NCBI RefSeq assembly: GCF_000428145.1
Contig: NZ_ATZJ01000054.1
Location: 1-19,992, forward strand
DNA: 19,992 nucleotides
From: Chitinilyticum litopenaei DSM 21440
GTDB lineage: Bacteria; Pseudomonadota; Gammaproteobacteria; Burkholderiales; Chitinibacteraceae
Direction: 5' to 3'
Below are positions 1 to 7,859 of the stretch, piece by piece. The notes below the pieces were generated by a model, which saw nothing but the letters and a program-made list of their open reading frames with translations, ran no database searches and had not been told where the DNA came from. Position numbers and translations under genes: made by a program. Within the stretch, counting starts at the first letter, position 1; each line of letters starts with the position of its first letter.

Positions 1-276
1 GAAGCGTGGCTGAAGGCCAACGGCTATCGCTGCCGGATACAGCGCAAAGGGAACAAGAACAAGCCGCTGTCGGAATGCCAGCAGCGCCGCAACCAGCGAA
101 TCGCCAAAGTCCGTGCGCGGGTTGAGCATGTGTTCGGCGCAATAGCACAGATGGGCGGCAAACTGATCCGCACCATCGGGCAGGCCCGCGCCGACTTTGC
201 GCTGACGATGCAGGCTCTGGCCTACAACGTGAAACGGTTTACCTGGCTGAAGGAGGCCGGGATCGAGGCGTTCTGA
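1..276 (+). CDS. IS5-family transposase, C-terminal fragment (cut by window edge)
   Basis: Frame 1 is open from the first base to a TGA at 274-276, giving 91 residues with no start inside the window. The segment NQRIAKVRARVEHVFGAI, about residue 36 onward, matches the end of the DDE transposase domain of IS5-family elements, where the glutamate of RVEHVFG is the third catalytic acid. The tail ALTMQALAYNVKRF is also typical of the family. The protein would cut and join the IS ends during transposition. The rest of the gene and the left end of the element lie outside the window. I could not place the right terminal inverted repeat with confidence; it should lie within about 100 bases after the stop. 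Confidence 0.85.
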   Translation, partial: EAWLKANGYRCRIQRKGNKNKPLSECQQRRNQRIAKVRARVEHVFGAIAQMGGKLIRTIGQARADFALTMQALAYNVKRFTWLKEAGIEAF

Positions 277-435
277 CGTCCGAAGCGCCCCCTCGGCCCC
301 CTGAGGCGGGGGAATTCAGGGTCCGCGAGGCAAAAAAGGCCTCGAATTATGCTGGAGCCCCAATGAAATCAGTCCGGCAAGCGGGCTGGTTTGTAAGGTT
401 CCGACTGGAAGCTGATAAATGCCGGGTTATTCGAG
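277..435. other. IS right-end region with a small hairpin
   Basis: This segment between the transposase stop and the immunity gene should contain the right end of the IS5-family element. An imperfect GC-rich inverted repeat lies near 286-312. A 6-bp hairpin (CGAGGC, 7-base loop, GCCTCG) lies at 326-344. The frame of the following gene is closed by a TAA at 394-396, so any longer original N-terminus of that gene is interrupted here. Confidence 0.4.
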
Positions 436-684
436 GTGCCCAGCTATCGACCGCCACAAGGCTATGTTCCAGACGCAACGACTGCGATTGCCATCGCGGT
501 TGCTGTATGGAAACCAATTTATGGCGAGAAAGAAATCGGCTCGCAAAAACCTTACAGAGCAAGTCTTAAAAATGGCAAGTGGTTCGTAACAGGCTCCCTT
601 CCTAAGGAGCAGGCTGGCGGTACGGCAATTGCGGAGATTTCGAAAGCGGATGGGCGCATTCTGCGCATCAGTCACGGCAAATGA
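436..684 (+). CDS. NTF2-fold immunity protein (YbbC/YhhH type), short or N-terminally damaged
   Basis: The 82-residue product contains GYVPDATTAIAIAVAVWKPI and then KPYRASLKNGKWFVTGSLP, GGTAIAEISKADGRIL and SHGK. This is the pattern of the NTF2-fold immunity family that includes YbbC and YhhH. Those proteins are found next to Rhs and other polymorphic toxins and are thought to neutralise a cognate toxin. The GTG at 436 is the only plausible start: the frame is open only from 397, after a TAA at 394-396, and no convincing ribosome binding site is visible. YbbC-type relatives carry an N-terminal signal peptide that is missing here, so the gene may have lost its 5' end when the neighbouring IS5 element landed. 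No toxin gene is visible beside it. The family call is from memory of the motif, not a search. Confidence 0.6.
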   Translation: MPSYRPPQGYVPDATTAIAIAVAVWKPIYGEKEIGSQKPYRASLKNGKWFVTGSLPKEQAGGTAIAEISKADGRILRISHGK

Positions 685-696
685 TGTCTACCGCAG

Positions 697-720
697 AAAA
701 AAAGCCACCGCGAAGGTGGC
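697..720 (-). terminator. Intrinsic terminator on the minus strand
   Basis: On the minus strand a stem of GCCACC and GGTGGC with a 5-base loop (704-720) is followed by seven Ts (A-run at 697-703). It lies about 155 bases beyond the ltaE stop, oriented to end leftward transcription from ltaE. It also sits just after the stop of the convergent immunity gene. Confidence 0.75.
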
Positions 721-842
721 CTGAATCCGTGTCTAGGAGAGTTGCAAGCAGCGCTTGCGTTGGAACCCATTATCCCCGTGCAAACCGATAGCGGCACGGC
801 ACAAATCCCCACCGGCAGTCGGTAAAATTTACCTGCAATCAA

Positions 843-890
843 GGTATAAATCTGCAGCCCATGACCATGTTTGCCTACGCAGCAATACCC
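843..890. repeat. Dispersed hairpin repeat, copy 1 (overlaps ltaE stop)
   Basis: Left arm GGTATAAATCTGCAGCC faces a right arm whose reverse complement is GGGTATTGCTGCGTAGGC. The right arm contains the ltaE stop codon (875-877) and the codons for its last residues QGIAA. It belongs to the seven-copy family with arm consensus close to GGGTATANGCCTGNAGCC. This is one of the more diverged copies. Confidence 0.55.
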
Positions 891-1918
891 TGTGCACGTA
901 TGTACTCCAGCAGTTGCCGTGCACTGTGGCGAACATCATCGGTGCTCACCGCCCAGTGCGTCACCAGCCGCAAGAGGCCGTCTTCCGGCGGGTTGATCTT
1001 GATGCCATCGCGGAGCAAATCCGCCGCCAGCCGTGCGCCATCCAGTGACGCCGGCACGCGACACCAGACCAGATTGATGTCGAGCTGATCGCGCAGCACC
1101 GCAATGCCAGCCGCCCCGTCGATCAAATCGGCCAGCAGTCTGGCATTGGCGTGATCCTCATGCAGGCGCGCGCGCATGTCGGTGAGGCCCAGCAGGCCGG
1201 CGGCGGCGAGAATGCCAACCTGGCGCAGGCCACCGCCCAGCAATTTCCGTTTCTTGCGCGCAAGCTCGATAAAGTCACGCGAGCCCAGCAGCAGCGACCC
1301 TACCGGCGCGGCGAGGCCTTTCGACAGACACACCATCACCGAATCGGCGCAGGCCGCCAGCGCGGCCGGGTCTTCACCCAGCGCCACCGCCGCATTGAAG
1401 AGCCGCGCGCCATCCAGATGCACGGCGATGCCTTTTTCATCGGCCAGACGGCGCACCGCCTGCATGCCGGCCAGCGGCGGCGCGCGGCCGTTGGAATGCG
1501 CGTTTTCCAGCGCGATCAGCGCGGTTTTCGGCAGATGGATGTCGCCCGGCGGACGGATGCGCGGGCGGATGGCGTCCGCCCCCAGCTCGCCGGCCTGCGT
1601 GGGCACGGGGCGAAGATTGGCGCCGGCAATCACCGCCGCCGCGCCGACCTCGTGCCAGACCAGATGGGAATCCTCGCCACAGATCACCTCATCACCGGGC
1701 TGGCAGTGAGTGAACAGCGCCAGCTGGTTGCCGAAGGTGCCGGACGGCACGAACAGCGCCGCGTCCTTCCCCAGCAGCTCGCAGGCCAGTTCTTCGAGGC
1801 GCTGCACCGTCGGGTCGTCACCGTACACGTCATCGCCCACGTCGGCCTCGGCCATGGCGCGGCGCATTGCGGGAGTGGGCGGGGTAACGGTGTCGCTGCG
1901 CAGGTCGATCCAGTGCAT
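875..1918 (-). CDS. ltaE: Low-specificity L-threonine aldolase
   Basis: A PLP-dependent enzyme that splits L-threonine and L-allo-threonine into glycine and acetaldehyde in the cytoplasm. The 347 residues are the normal length for the beta-eliminating lyase/threonine aldolase family. The N-terminus IDLRSDTVTPPTPAMRRAM and the GDDVYGDDPTV motif are hallmark sequences. HLDGARL (167-173) contributes to the PLP pocket, and K200 in CLSKGLAAPVGS is the Schiff-base lysine. The start is an ATG at 1918 with GGAGGA about 10 bases upstream. The gene is monocistronic on the minus strand, and its last codons fall inside a hairpin repeat. A leftward intrinsic terminator lies about 155 bases further on. Confidence 0.96.
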   Translation of the reverse strand: MHWIDLRSDTVTPPTPAMRRAMAEADVGDDVYGDDPTVQRLEELACELLGKDAALFVPSGTFGNQLALFTHCQPGDEVICGEDSHLVWHEVGAAAVIAGANLRPVPTQAGELGADAIRPRIRPPGDIHLPKTALIALENAHSNGRAPPLAGMQAVRRLADEKGIAVHLDGARLFNAAVALGEDPAALAACADSVMVCLSKGLAAPVGSLLLGSRDFIELARKKRKLLGGGLRQVGILAAAGLLGLTDMRARLHEDHANARLLADLIDGAAGIAVLRDQLDINLVWCRVPASLDGARLAADLLRDGIKINPPEDGLLRLVTHWAVSTDDVRHSARQLLEYIRAQGIAA

Positions 1919-2269
1919 GGGCTGGTCCTCCGGTAAATGGGTTAAGCCGGAGAGCCTAACGCAAGGCTGGCGGCAAGTCAGTCGGGGTTATCGACGACCA
2001 CTACGGGGCATGGGCGGGCGTCTGTATCAGGACGAGGGCAAATCCGGCCGGGTGGCCACTGATCGTCGCAGGCGAACGATCACCTTCGGCGCTTTACCCG
2101 CCCCCTGTTGCCACCCCATTGCTTACACCTAACTTTTGCACCAAGATAATTCTCAGGGTCAGGATCAACCAACAACGATCACTTTTTGGCTGCTTGCGGC
2201 ATGGCAGCGCCAGCACACCGCGCTTCGCATGGTGCGACAAACCCCAATTTGCAATGCACGGGAGGGCCA
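1919..2269. other. Intergenic region between divergent genes
   Basis: No gene is visible in these 351 bases between ltaE (-) and the small gene at 2270 (+). Promoters for both should lie here, but I see no clear -35/-10 pair. A 7-bp inverted repeat TGATCGT/ACGATCA with a 9-base gap lies at 2060-2082 and could be an operator or a small hairpin. Confidence 0.4.
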
Positions 2270-2554
2270 ATGGCAAAGTATCAGTTTTTCAAGCGGACGA
2301 TGGATGGCCAGGACGAGATTCGCCATCTGTGCGTCGAGCAGGAGGACTTTATTGCCCGCCGGGAGCAACTGCTGGCACAAGGCTTCGACGTTGCTGGCTA
2401 TATGATCTACGCGCCCAATGAAGCCATCGCGATTGAACGATTTAATGCCGAAATGGCACTGCCATTACTGGACAGCGGGGATGTGTTGCCTGACTCCCGG
2501 GAGCTGGACTGGTATCGGGAGATTGTCATGAAATGCATACGCGGGAAAATATAA
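2270..2554 (+). CDS. Hypothetical protein, 94 residues
   Basis: I do not recognise this family. The ATG at 2270 is chosen because GGAGG lies at 2261-2265; the open frame extends further upstream, but that part looks non-coding. The protein begins MAKYQFFKRTMDG, has no signal peptide or membrane segment, and is mixed in charge. It reads as a small soluble alpha/beta protein: a beta-like start (YQFFKRT), a charged helix (QEDFIARREQLLAQGF) and a second helix (PNEAIAIERFNAEMA). The strong ribosome binding site and normal codon use argue that it is real. It stands alone between ltaE and the truncated propeller gene. Confidence 0.65.
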   Translation: MAKYQFFKRTMDGQDEIRHLCVEQEDFIARREQLLAQGFDVAGYMIYAPNEAIAIERFNAEMALPLLDSGDVLPDSRELDWYREIVMKCIRGKI

Positions 2555-2643
2555 TTCCATAATCCCGCCATTGCGTTGTGAACGCATCAGGAGCCAGACC
2601 CCGGTTTTCCCATGCCTGCACATGAACAAAATCGCCGTAGCTG

Positions 2644-2682
2644 TGTTGGGTTTCGCTGACGCTCAACCCAACCTACCGCGCT
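2644..2682 (+). repeat. Short palindromic repeat, copy 1
   Basis: A 39-base unit with internal arms GTTGGGTT (2645-2652) and AACCCAAC (2665-2672). A copy in inverted orientation at 3246-3286 differs at one position over 39 bases. The core resembles a GTAGGTTGGGTT palindrome I associate with intergenic repeats in many proteobacteria. It lies about 50 bases beyond the stop of the truncated propeller gene. Confidence 0.75.
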
Positions 2683-2735
2683 GTGCATGAAGATGTAATC
2701 AGTTCGCTTATGAAAAACTGCTTGTGTGATGCTGC

Positions 2736-3243
2736 TTAATCGAAATCGAACATACTGAACAGCCGCGTCCAGCGCTGGCCGTCGTACAGGCAGGCGCCGT
2801 AGGGGCCGGCGGTGAGCAGGAATTGCCCGCAGGGGCTGACGTCGAGCCGGCCCGAGACCATCGCATTGGGCGAGCGTGGGTCGAGTTCCTGCAGCGGGAC
2901 GAGTTCCTTGCCATCGAGCGCGAACAGTCCACCCCAGCCGCCGAGGATTAGTCGGTCGGCAAACCATACCGCGTCGATGGGCTGGCTGCCCCAGGGCAGG
3001 TCGCTGTCGGCCAGCAGCTCCCAGCGGTTTTCGCGCCCGGCCCACACCTTGCCTTTCTGGTCGCTGATGTAGACGCGGCCATCGCCACCGCAACACACGG
3101 TTTCCAAATGCGCGTTGCTGGGGAAAGCGCACTGCAGCCAGCGCTTGCCGTCAAAGCGCCATACATCGCCGTAGCCGCCCACCGCGTACATGTCGTCGGC
3201 GGCAAAGGCGGCCAGGTCGTTAAAGCCCAGTGTAATCGACCAA
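2736..3243 (-). pseudogene. Beta-propeller-like protein, 5'-truncated remnant
   Basis: The minus-strand frame encodes about 168 residues of coding quality, from SWSITLGFNDLAAFAADD to SMFDFD and a TAA at 2736. Recurring phrases such as DDMYAVGGYGDVWRFDGKRW, DGRVYISDQKGKVWAGRENRW and LILGGWGGLFALDGKEL suggest beta-propeller blades. The open frame reaches a TTG at 3296, but its first ~18 residues are translated from the repeat at 3246-3286, and there is no ribosome binding site or good start. I infer the true 5' end has been lost. The gene is on the same strand as the DUF4034/DUF1266/PcfJ operon and may once have been its last member. The function is unknown; such propellers are often protein-interaction modules. 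Confidence 0.65.
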
Positions 3244-3245
3244 CT

Positions 3246-3286
3246 AGCGCGGTAGGTTGGGTTGAGCGCCAGCGAAACCCAACACG
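3246..3286 (-). repeat. Short palindromic repeat, copy 2 (inverted)
   Basis: The reverse complement of this segment matches 2644-2682 with a single mismatch over 39 bases. It abuts the broken 5' end of the propeller remnant, so the two inverted copies bracket that fragment. Confidence 0.75.
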
Positions 3287-3593
3287 TCTGCGGCAATGTC
3301 GCTCAAGTGCGGCACCCTTCCTGCATCGTCGCCAATAGCAGCAAACGAGCCCAAACAGCCCCTCAACAATCCACAAGGGTATAGGCCTGTAGCCAATGAA
3401 ATAAAAAGGCTGCGGACATATACCCACCAGCCCAACAAGAAGCGGCACACCAGCTGCTCTGGCGAAACCTGCAGCTGGCGCCATGACGAACGCGGCAAGC
3501 TGATCGCCAGCAGCCACCTCATCCTTGGCGAGAGCGCCGGCAGCCGGATGGCTGGCGTGAGCCACACCAGCCACGCTGACTCGCCATTCGCCC
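3287..3593. other. Non-coding gap downstream of the DUF4034 gene
   Basis: About 300 bases without a believable gene. The open frames here lack ribosome binding sites and do not resemble any protein family. It contains hairpin repeat copy 2 (3377-3425). Confidence 0.5.
3377..3425. repeat. Dispersed hairpin repeat, copy 2
   Basis: Left arm GGGTATAGGCCTGTAGCC faces a right arm whose reverse complement is GGGTATATGTCCGCAGCC, with an A-rich loop. The outer seven bases (GGGTATA/TATACCC) pair perfectly. It lies about 170 bases downstream of the DUF4034 gene stop. Confidence 0.7.
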
Positions 3594-5606
3594 TCACACC
3601 ATCCGGTTATCCACCCCCGGCAACTCGTGCGGGGCGATGCGGCTGCGCGTCCAGCTCAGGCGGATGGAGGCCAGCCAGCCGTTGCTGAAGCGTTCGTCGT
3701 CGATCTCCTTGAGCAGCGGCAATTCGGGGTCGATGGCTTCGGCGCCCATCAGCCAGCGTACGCCTTCGCGGTAATTGTGGTGGCGGCGGTTGCGCTTGTT
3801 GCCGTAGATGCCGGCCAGCGCCACCATCGCCTGCGGGTTGCCGGTTTCGGCATCGCGCTGCAGGCCCGGCAGGTATTCGTCGAGTAGCTCGGCTGATTCC
3901 AGCCTGGCCATGAAGCCGTAATAGATGCCGGGCAGATCGGGCTCGCCAAGCTCGATGCCGCGCAGCATGGTTTCAATCGCGCCCTTTTCCCAGATCGCGC
4001 GTTCGGTCGGGCCTTCGGCCTGCTGCGCGCGCTCGACGTAGATCATCTGGAGGTTGTAGGCGGCATGGTCATAGCCGGCATCGATGGCGCGCCGGTAATA
4101 CTCGCAGGCACGATCAATATCGACCGCCACCCCCAGGCCGTTGTTGTAGTGGTAGCCCAGCGTCACCGCACAGTGCGGATTCTGTTCACGGTCGCCCATC
4201 AGGCAGAGCTGCACCACTTCCTCGTGCCGTTCGAACTGCGCGAGATCCTGCGCCAGCGTGCGCCACATGCTGTGCTGCGGCGCCTCGGCAAAGACTTCGG
4301 CAAACCAGCGCTCGCCCACGGCCAGGTCACGGGCGAAGCCGTAGCGGCCGGTGCTGGCGAAATGGCCATAGAGAATGCGCGCGCCCACGGTCTTGCGCGC
4401 GTGCGCGCTGGCGATGACCGCCCTGGCTATCCATTGCGGCTCCAGCACGCCGCGCAGCACCAGCCAGAACACGTATTCGATCGCCCATTCATCCTCCAGC
4501 GGCAGCAGGTCCACCGCCTGGCGCGCGCACTCGACGGCTTCGTCATAGCGCTGGCGATGCGTCAGGCTGCGCATCAGCCACAGGCATAGCTCCTGGCGGT
4601 GCTGCGGGTGCAGCGCGGCAGCCAGTCGTTCGCGCGTGTAGGCCAGCCAGGATTCGGCATCGTCTTCATCGGTATCTTCCTGCAGGAAATCGTTGTAGAA
4701 ATCGTCACGCCAGATTTCATGCAGCAGGCGATCACGCTCGACGTCGGTCAGGTGCGCGCATTGCGGCGAGGCGACAAAGGCCTCGATGCGCTCGTGACTG
4801 CCGCCCCAGCGCGGCTGCAGGAACCACACATAGCGGCGCAGGATGAAAAAGGCCTGCGGATGGATGCTCAGCGTGGCATGCAGCCAGTAATCCTTGCCGC
4901 GCAAGGCTTTCTTGCCCTGATAGGCGTCGGGCAGGGCAACCGGGCGCTGCTGCGGCAGGGCCAGCACGCTGTCCAGAGCAATGCCCGAGCGTGCCAGCAT
5001 TTCAGCCAGCTCGGCTTGCTCTGCGGTGTCGTTGGGGGCGGAAAGGCGCAGGCTCGCTTCGCCCTGCTTGCCGGTGAGCAACAGGCTGCGCAGCCAGTCG
5101 CTTTCCTCAAAGGCGGAGACACCCTGCATGATCAGCGCCGGCACCATCCACAGCGTCGGGTCGCGCTCCAGTGCGCGCAGGCCGGCGACGAACATGCGTT
5201 CGCTGCAGGCATGCGCCGCCTGCCACATCAGCGGCGTAACCGAGCTGGCCCAGCCGGAGCCGCGATACTGGTAAGCCCAGTGATACCAGTACCAGCACTC
5301 CAGCAGCCAGGCATGGCCGGACTCGGGCTGCGCCTGCTGCCAGGCGTGCAGCAGCGCCAGCCCTTCATGGCCCAGCTTGAGCAGCGGCTCGCATTCTTCA
5401 TACAACCAGTCGGTATAGCGCGCCTCGGCGTCGCGATCGCTCAGTGCGGCAGCGTTGGCCGCGCGCAAGCGGCGATCAAACTCAAGGTATTCACCCGCAG
5501 GCAAATACTGCAAAGGGTCTGCAACTGATACAGCAGTAGGGTATTCCGGATAGACAGGCTGGTGCAGCGCGTTTGCTGCAAGCAGGTCGGGAGAGGCAAG
5601 GGTCAT
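3594..5606 (-). CDS. DUF4034 and Sel1-like repeat protein
   Basis: A 670-residue, apparently cytoplasmic protein with no signal peptide or membrane helix. The N-terminal half (about residues 35-340) resembles the DUF4034 family: a WYWYHWAYQYRGSGWASS segment near 105-122 and the signature WFLQPRWGGSHERIEAFVAS at 261-280. The C-terminal half has helical repeats like Sel1/TPR units, clearest at 477-526 (HCAVTLGYHYNNGLG..ACEYYRRAIDAG) and about 586-625 (GNPQAMVALAGIYGN..EGVRWLMGAEAI). Such repeats usually bind other proteins. The ATG at 5606 lies 7 bases after the stop of the DUF1266 gene, so this is the last gene of a three-gene operon. The biochemical role is unknown. DUF4034 and DUF1266 proteins turn up near secretion and polymorphic-toxin loci, which is suggestive only. 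Confidence 0.82.
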   Translation of the reverse strand: MTLASPDLLAANALHQPVYPEYPTAVSVADPLQYLPAGEYLEFDRRLRAANAAALSDRDAEARYTDWLYEECEPLLKLGHEGLALLHAWQQAQPESGHAWLLECWYWYHWAYQYRGSGWASSVTPLMWQAAHACSERMFVAGLRALERDPTLWMVPALIMQGVSAFEESDWLRSLLLTGKQGEASLRLSAPNDTAEQAELAEMLARSGIALDSVLALPQQRPVALPDAYQGKKALRGKDYWLHATLSIHPQAFFILRRYVWFLQPRWGGSHERIEAFVASPQCAHLTDVERDRLLHEIWRDDFYNDFLQEDTDEDDAESWLAYTRERLAAALHPQHRQELCLWLMRSLTHRQRYDEAVECARQAVDLLPLEDEWAIEYVFWLVLRGVLEPQWIARAVIASAHARKTVGARILYGHFASTGRYGFARDLAVGERWFAEVFAEAPQHSMWRTLAQDLAQFERHEEVVQLCLMGDREQNPHCAVTLGYHYNNGLGVAVDIDRACEYYRRAIDAGYDHAAYNLQMIYVERAQQAEGPTERAIWEKGAIETMLRGIELGEPDLPGIYYGFMARLESAELLDEYLPGLQRDAETGNPQAMVALAGIYGNKRNRRHHNYREGVRWLMGAEAIDPELPLLKEIDDERFSNGWLASIRLSWTRSRIAPHELPGVDNRMV

Positions 5607-5613
5607 GGTCGGC

Positions 5614-6417
5614 TCAGTTCATGGTGGCCAGCGCCGGCGCGGCGCTGGATGAAGGATCGGAATCGGCAGCCGCCACCGGCACCAGCGGCTCGGGCGCAAA
5701 GATGGCGGCGGCGGCCCAGGGCAGCGTGCGCCAGTTGCCGCCGCTCAGGCCCAGGTAGTCCTCGACCTCAAGGCGGGCGCGCTGCGAGGCCGGGCCGCCC
5801 TGCCCGGCGTGCCGCACCCAGACGGCGCGGGCGCGCGCATACGCCATGCCGAAATCGTCCCAGCCGCGGAACACATCCTGTGCCCGCTGCGCGTTCAGGA
5901 ACAGCACCAGCCAGGCTTCGTCCTGCGGGATCAGCTCCAGCAAGGCCAGGCAGCGCACCAGAAAGGCGACACGCGCGCAGTCAAAGGCCAGCGCATCGCG
6001 CACCGACTCATGCTCGGCGCAATGCGAATAAAAGTAGTGATGCTCGTCGCTGAAGCCACCCAGCCATTGCCGCAGCAGACGCCGCGCAGCGGCCGGCTGG
6101 TCAGCGGCGGGCAGCCCGGCCAGACCGCACTCCGCCAGCACGGCGGCGCGCAGTTTTTCGCGCGCGGCAGATTCAAGCGGCAGGAGCAGCTCGGCGCTGT
6201 CGGTGGGCAACTGGTTGCGGCGCAGCAGAATATCGGCCAGCGCCAGCGCCCAGCGCCGCCGGTACTGCGCCGGCAGGCCGGGCTCGGCGGCTGCGGCGGG
6301 CTCGGGCTCTTTGCCGGGTCGGCCGGGCAGCAGCGCGCGCAGCAGGCGCCAGAGCAGGAACAGCGGCAGCAGGGCCAGCACCAGCAGGCCGGCCAGAATC
6401 TTGAACAGGGTTTTCAT
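5614..6417 (-). CDS. Membrane-anchored DUF1266 protein
   Basis: The 267-residue product starts at the ATG at 6417, one base after the TGA of the upstream gene (TGA-G-ATG), with GAGGTGTGAG just before it. Longer readings of the frame run back through the upstream gene and are not credible. Residues about 5-29 (LFKILAGLLVLALLPLFLLW..) form one membrane helix followed by basic residues, so the bulk probably faces the cytoplasm. Residues about 140-205, with DEAWLVLFLNAQRAQDVFRGWDDFGMAYARAR split across 166-197, match the DUF1266 pattern of a tryptophan-rich helical segment ending in ..W.. after a 'GR/AR' run. The function of DUF1266 is not known. The one-base spacing implies translational coupling with the PcfJ-like gene. 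Confidence 0.8.
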   Translation of the reverse strand: MKTLFKILAGLLVLALLPLFLLWRLLRALLPGRPGKEPEPAAAAEPGLPAQYRRRWALALADILLRRNQLPTDSAELLLPLESAAREKLRAAVLAECGLAGLPAADQPAAARRLLRQWLGGFSDEHHYFYSHCAEHESVRDALAFDCARVAFLVRCLALLELIPQDEAWLVLFLNAQRAQDVFRGWDDFGMAYARARAVWVRHAGQGGPASQRARLEVEDYLGLSGGNWRTLPWAAAAIFAPEPLVPVAAADSDPSSSAAPALATMN

Positions 6418-6418
6418 C

Positions 6419-7663
6419 TCACACCTCGCGCCAGGCCGCCAGCGCGGGCAGGACAATGCCGTCGATCTGCAGCGGCGCGCCGCGCCCGCCCAGCCAGTCC
6501 TGCCACTCTGCAGGCAGTACGCTCGCTGCGGCGTCGGCTTCTTCGGCCTGCAGCAAGGCCGTGAGCTGCGGCACGGCAGCATAGCCGGCCGTCGCCGGCG
6601 GGTCGTAAGGGCGCACGCTCAGCGCCAGCCATTGCAGCGCAAGCGGCGTATCCGCCTGCTGCGCCAGCAGGCCGGGATGGCGGCTGAGCACATTGAAGCG
6701 CAGCGTTTCATCCGGAGTAGCAAAGACGGTTTCCCAGCCGCTGCGTGCGTCCGCCGGGCCGGCCGGCACAATGCCCATGGCCTCGCAGTCATGATGCGAC
6801 TGGGGGGTAATGCCCAGCAGCCCAAGCAGGGCAAGAACATCGGCCTGATACCTGTGGATCGGCGGTCGATTCTGCTTGCCCTTGAGTTGATCAAGCGTCA
6901 GCGTGCCCTTGCTGCAGTCGACACTGATCGTCACATGCGGCGTATTGCCGGCGCTGCGCAGGGTAAACAGTCGCAGCTTGCCCGCCGCTGCGGCGCTGGC
7001 GTACTGCTCGCCATAGCCGCCGCGCAGGCGCTTGCGATCCTGGAATTGCCCGAGGCAATGCTGCATGTGGAAGGATTCGTAGGCCATTTCCTCGCGCAGG
7101 TGCGGGCTTTGCGCGTCAAATTCGAAAAAGGTGCCGGTTTCACCCCGCCACACCTGGCGCAAGGCCAGCCCGCTGCTGGGCACCCAGCCCTTGTTGCGGC
7201 GCTTTTGCATGCGCAGGTGTTCTTCTTCCCACAGCGCCAGCGCCTGCATGCAGCTGATGCGCTGCAGCTTGTGCTCCAGCCGCGTGCCGCGCCGTGCCAG
7301 CAGGAATTCGCACAATTGCCGCTCGCGCTCGACCAGCAGGATGTGCTCGGGGTCGAGAAAGAATACCGGCTCGCCCTGCTGCCATTTTTTCAGCAGCCAG
7401 GACGGGCAGGCCGCGTCGCCGCACAGCTGCCGGTACTGCGCGGCATCGGCCAGCGCCAGCACGCCGTCGAAGCAGCCGATGGCCCAGCGGTAGAAATGGT
7501 TGAGCAACCAGGCGGCGATCTCGGCATCGTCGCCGCGCGCGACGCTGCGCGCGGCGATGGCAGCCTTGACGGCCGGGGCATTGACGACATCACGGGGCTG
7601 GTAGGCATCGGCGGCCATGGCGGCGGGCACGCCCTTGGTCTGCTGCAGGGTCATCACAAGCAT
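6419..7663 (-). CDS. PcfJ-like protein
   Basis: First gene of the leftward operon, 414 residues from the ATG at 7663. The frame also offers a TTG at 7684 and ATGs at 7654 and 7618; none has a strong ribosome binding site, so the start is uncertain. The central part resembles the PcfJ family. Numbered from 7663 it has MQHCLGQF (200-207), a beta-rich segment LRLFTLRSAG..PHVTISVD ending near 249, and QLKGKQNRPP (259-268). In PcfJ-like proteins the same order of a 'M.HC.g.y' motif, a 'TiE/TiS' strand and a 'Q.rG..N..P' motif is conserved. PcfJ was named from an enterococcal conjugative plasmid; its biochemical activity is unclear to me. No membrane segment is visible. Flanking residues form helices without recognised motifs. 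Confidence 0.72.
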   Translation of the reverse strand: MLVMTLQQTKGVPAAMAADAYQPRDVVNAPAVKAAIAARSVARGDDAEIAAWLLNHFYRWAIGCFDGVLALADAAQYRQLCGDAACPSWLLKKWQQGEPVFFLDPEHILLVERERQLCEFLLARRGTRLEHKLQRISCMQALALWEEEHLRMQKRRNKGWVPSSGLALRQVWRGETGTFFEFDAQSPHLREEMAYESFHMQHCLGQFQDRKRLRGGYGEQYASAAAAGKLRLFTLRSAGNTPHVTISVDCSKGTLTLDQLKGKQNRPPIHRYQADVLALLGLLGITPQSHHDCEAMGIVPAGPADARSGWETVFATPDETLRFNVLSRHPGLLAQQADTPLALQWLALSVRPYDPPATAGYAAVPQLTALLQAEEADAAASVLPAEWQDWLGGRGAPLQIDGIVLPALAAWREV

Positions 7664-7840
7664 CAAGTCGGGAAACTGACGCAATATTTACACAAATCAG
7701 GCCGTGATTGCACGACGCCAAACCCCAGCGAGCGAGCAATGTCACAGCGGCACGGCGCTGGCCAGCCGCCAGCCCCGCCCGGCACGGACGCTGCGGGGCG
7801 AGCCGGAAATCGGGTAAAATCAGCGCTTTGCCATTTTTGT

Positions 7841-7859
7841 CGCCGTCGGCCAGACGGCG
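7841..7859 (+). promoter_or_regulatory. Leader hairpin upstream of ychF
   Basis: A perfect 7-bp stem (CGCCGTC, loop GGCCA, GACGGCG) lies 15 bases before the ychF start codon, preceded by a T-rich stretch. A TAAAAT at 7815-7820, in the context GGGTAAAATC, could be the -10 element, although no good -35 is spaced correctly. If so, the hairpin is in the 5' leader just before the ribosome binding site. Confidence 0.35.

Noticed and set aside
3244..3597. Small minus-strand frames with a hydrophobic stretch (such as LVCRFLLGWWVYVRSLFISL)
   Set aside because: The apparent membrane segment is translated from the hairpin repeat at 3377-3425, and there is no ribosome binding site.
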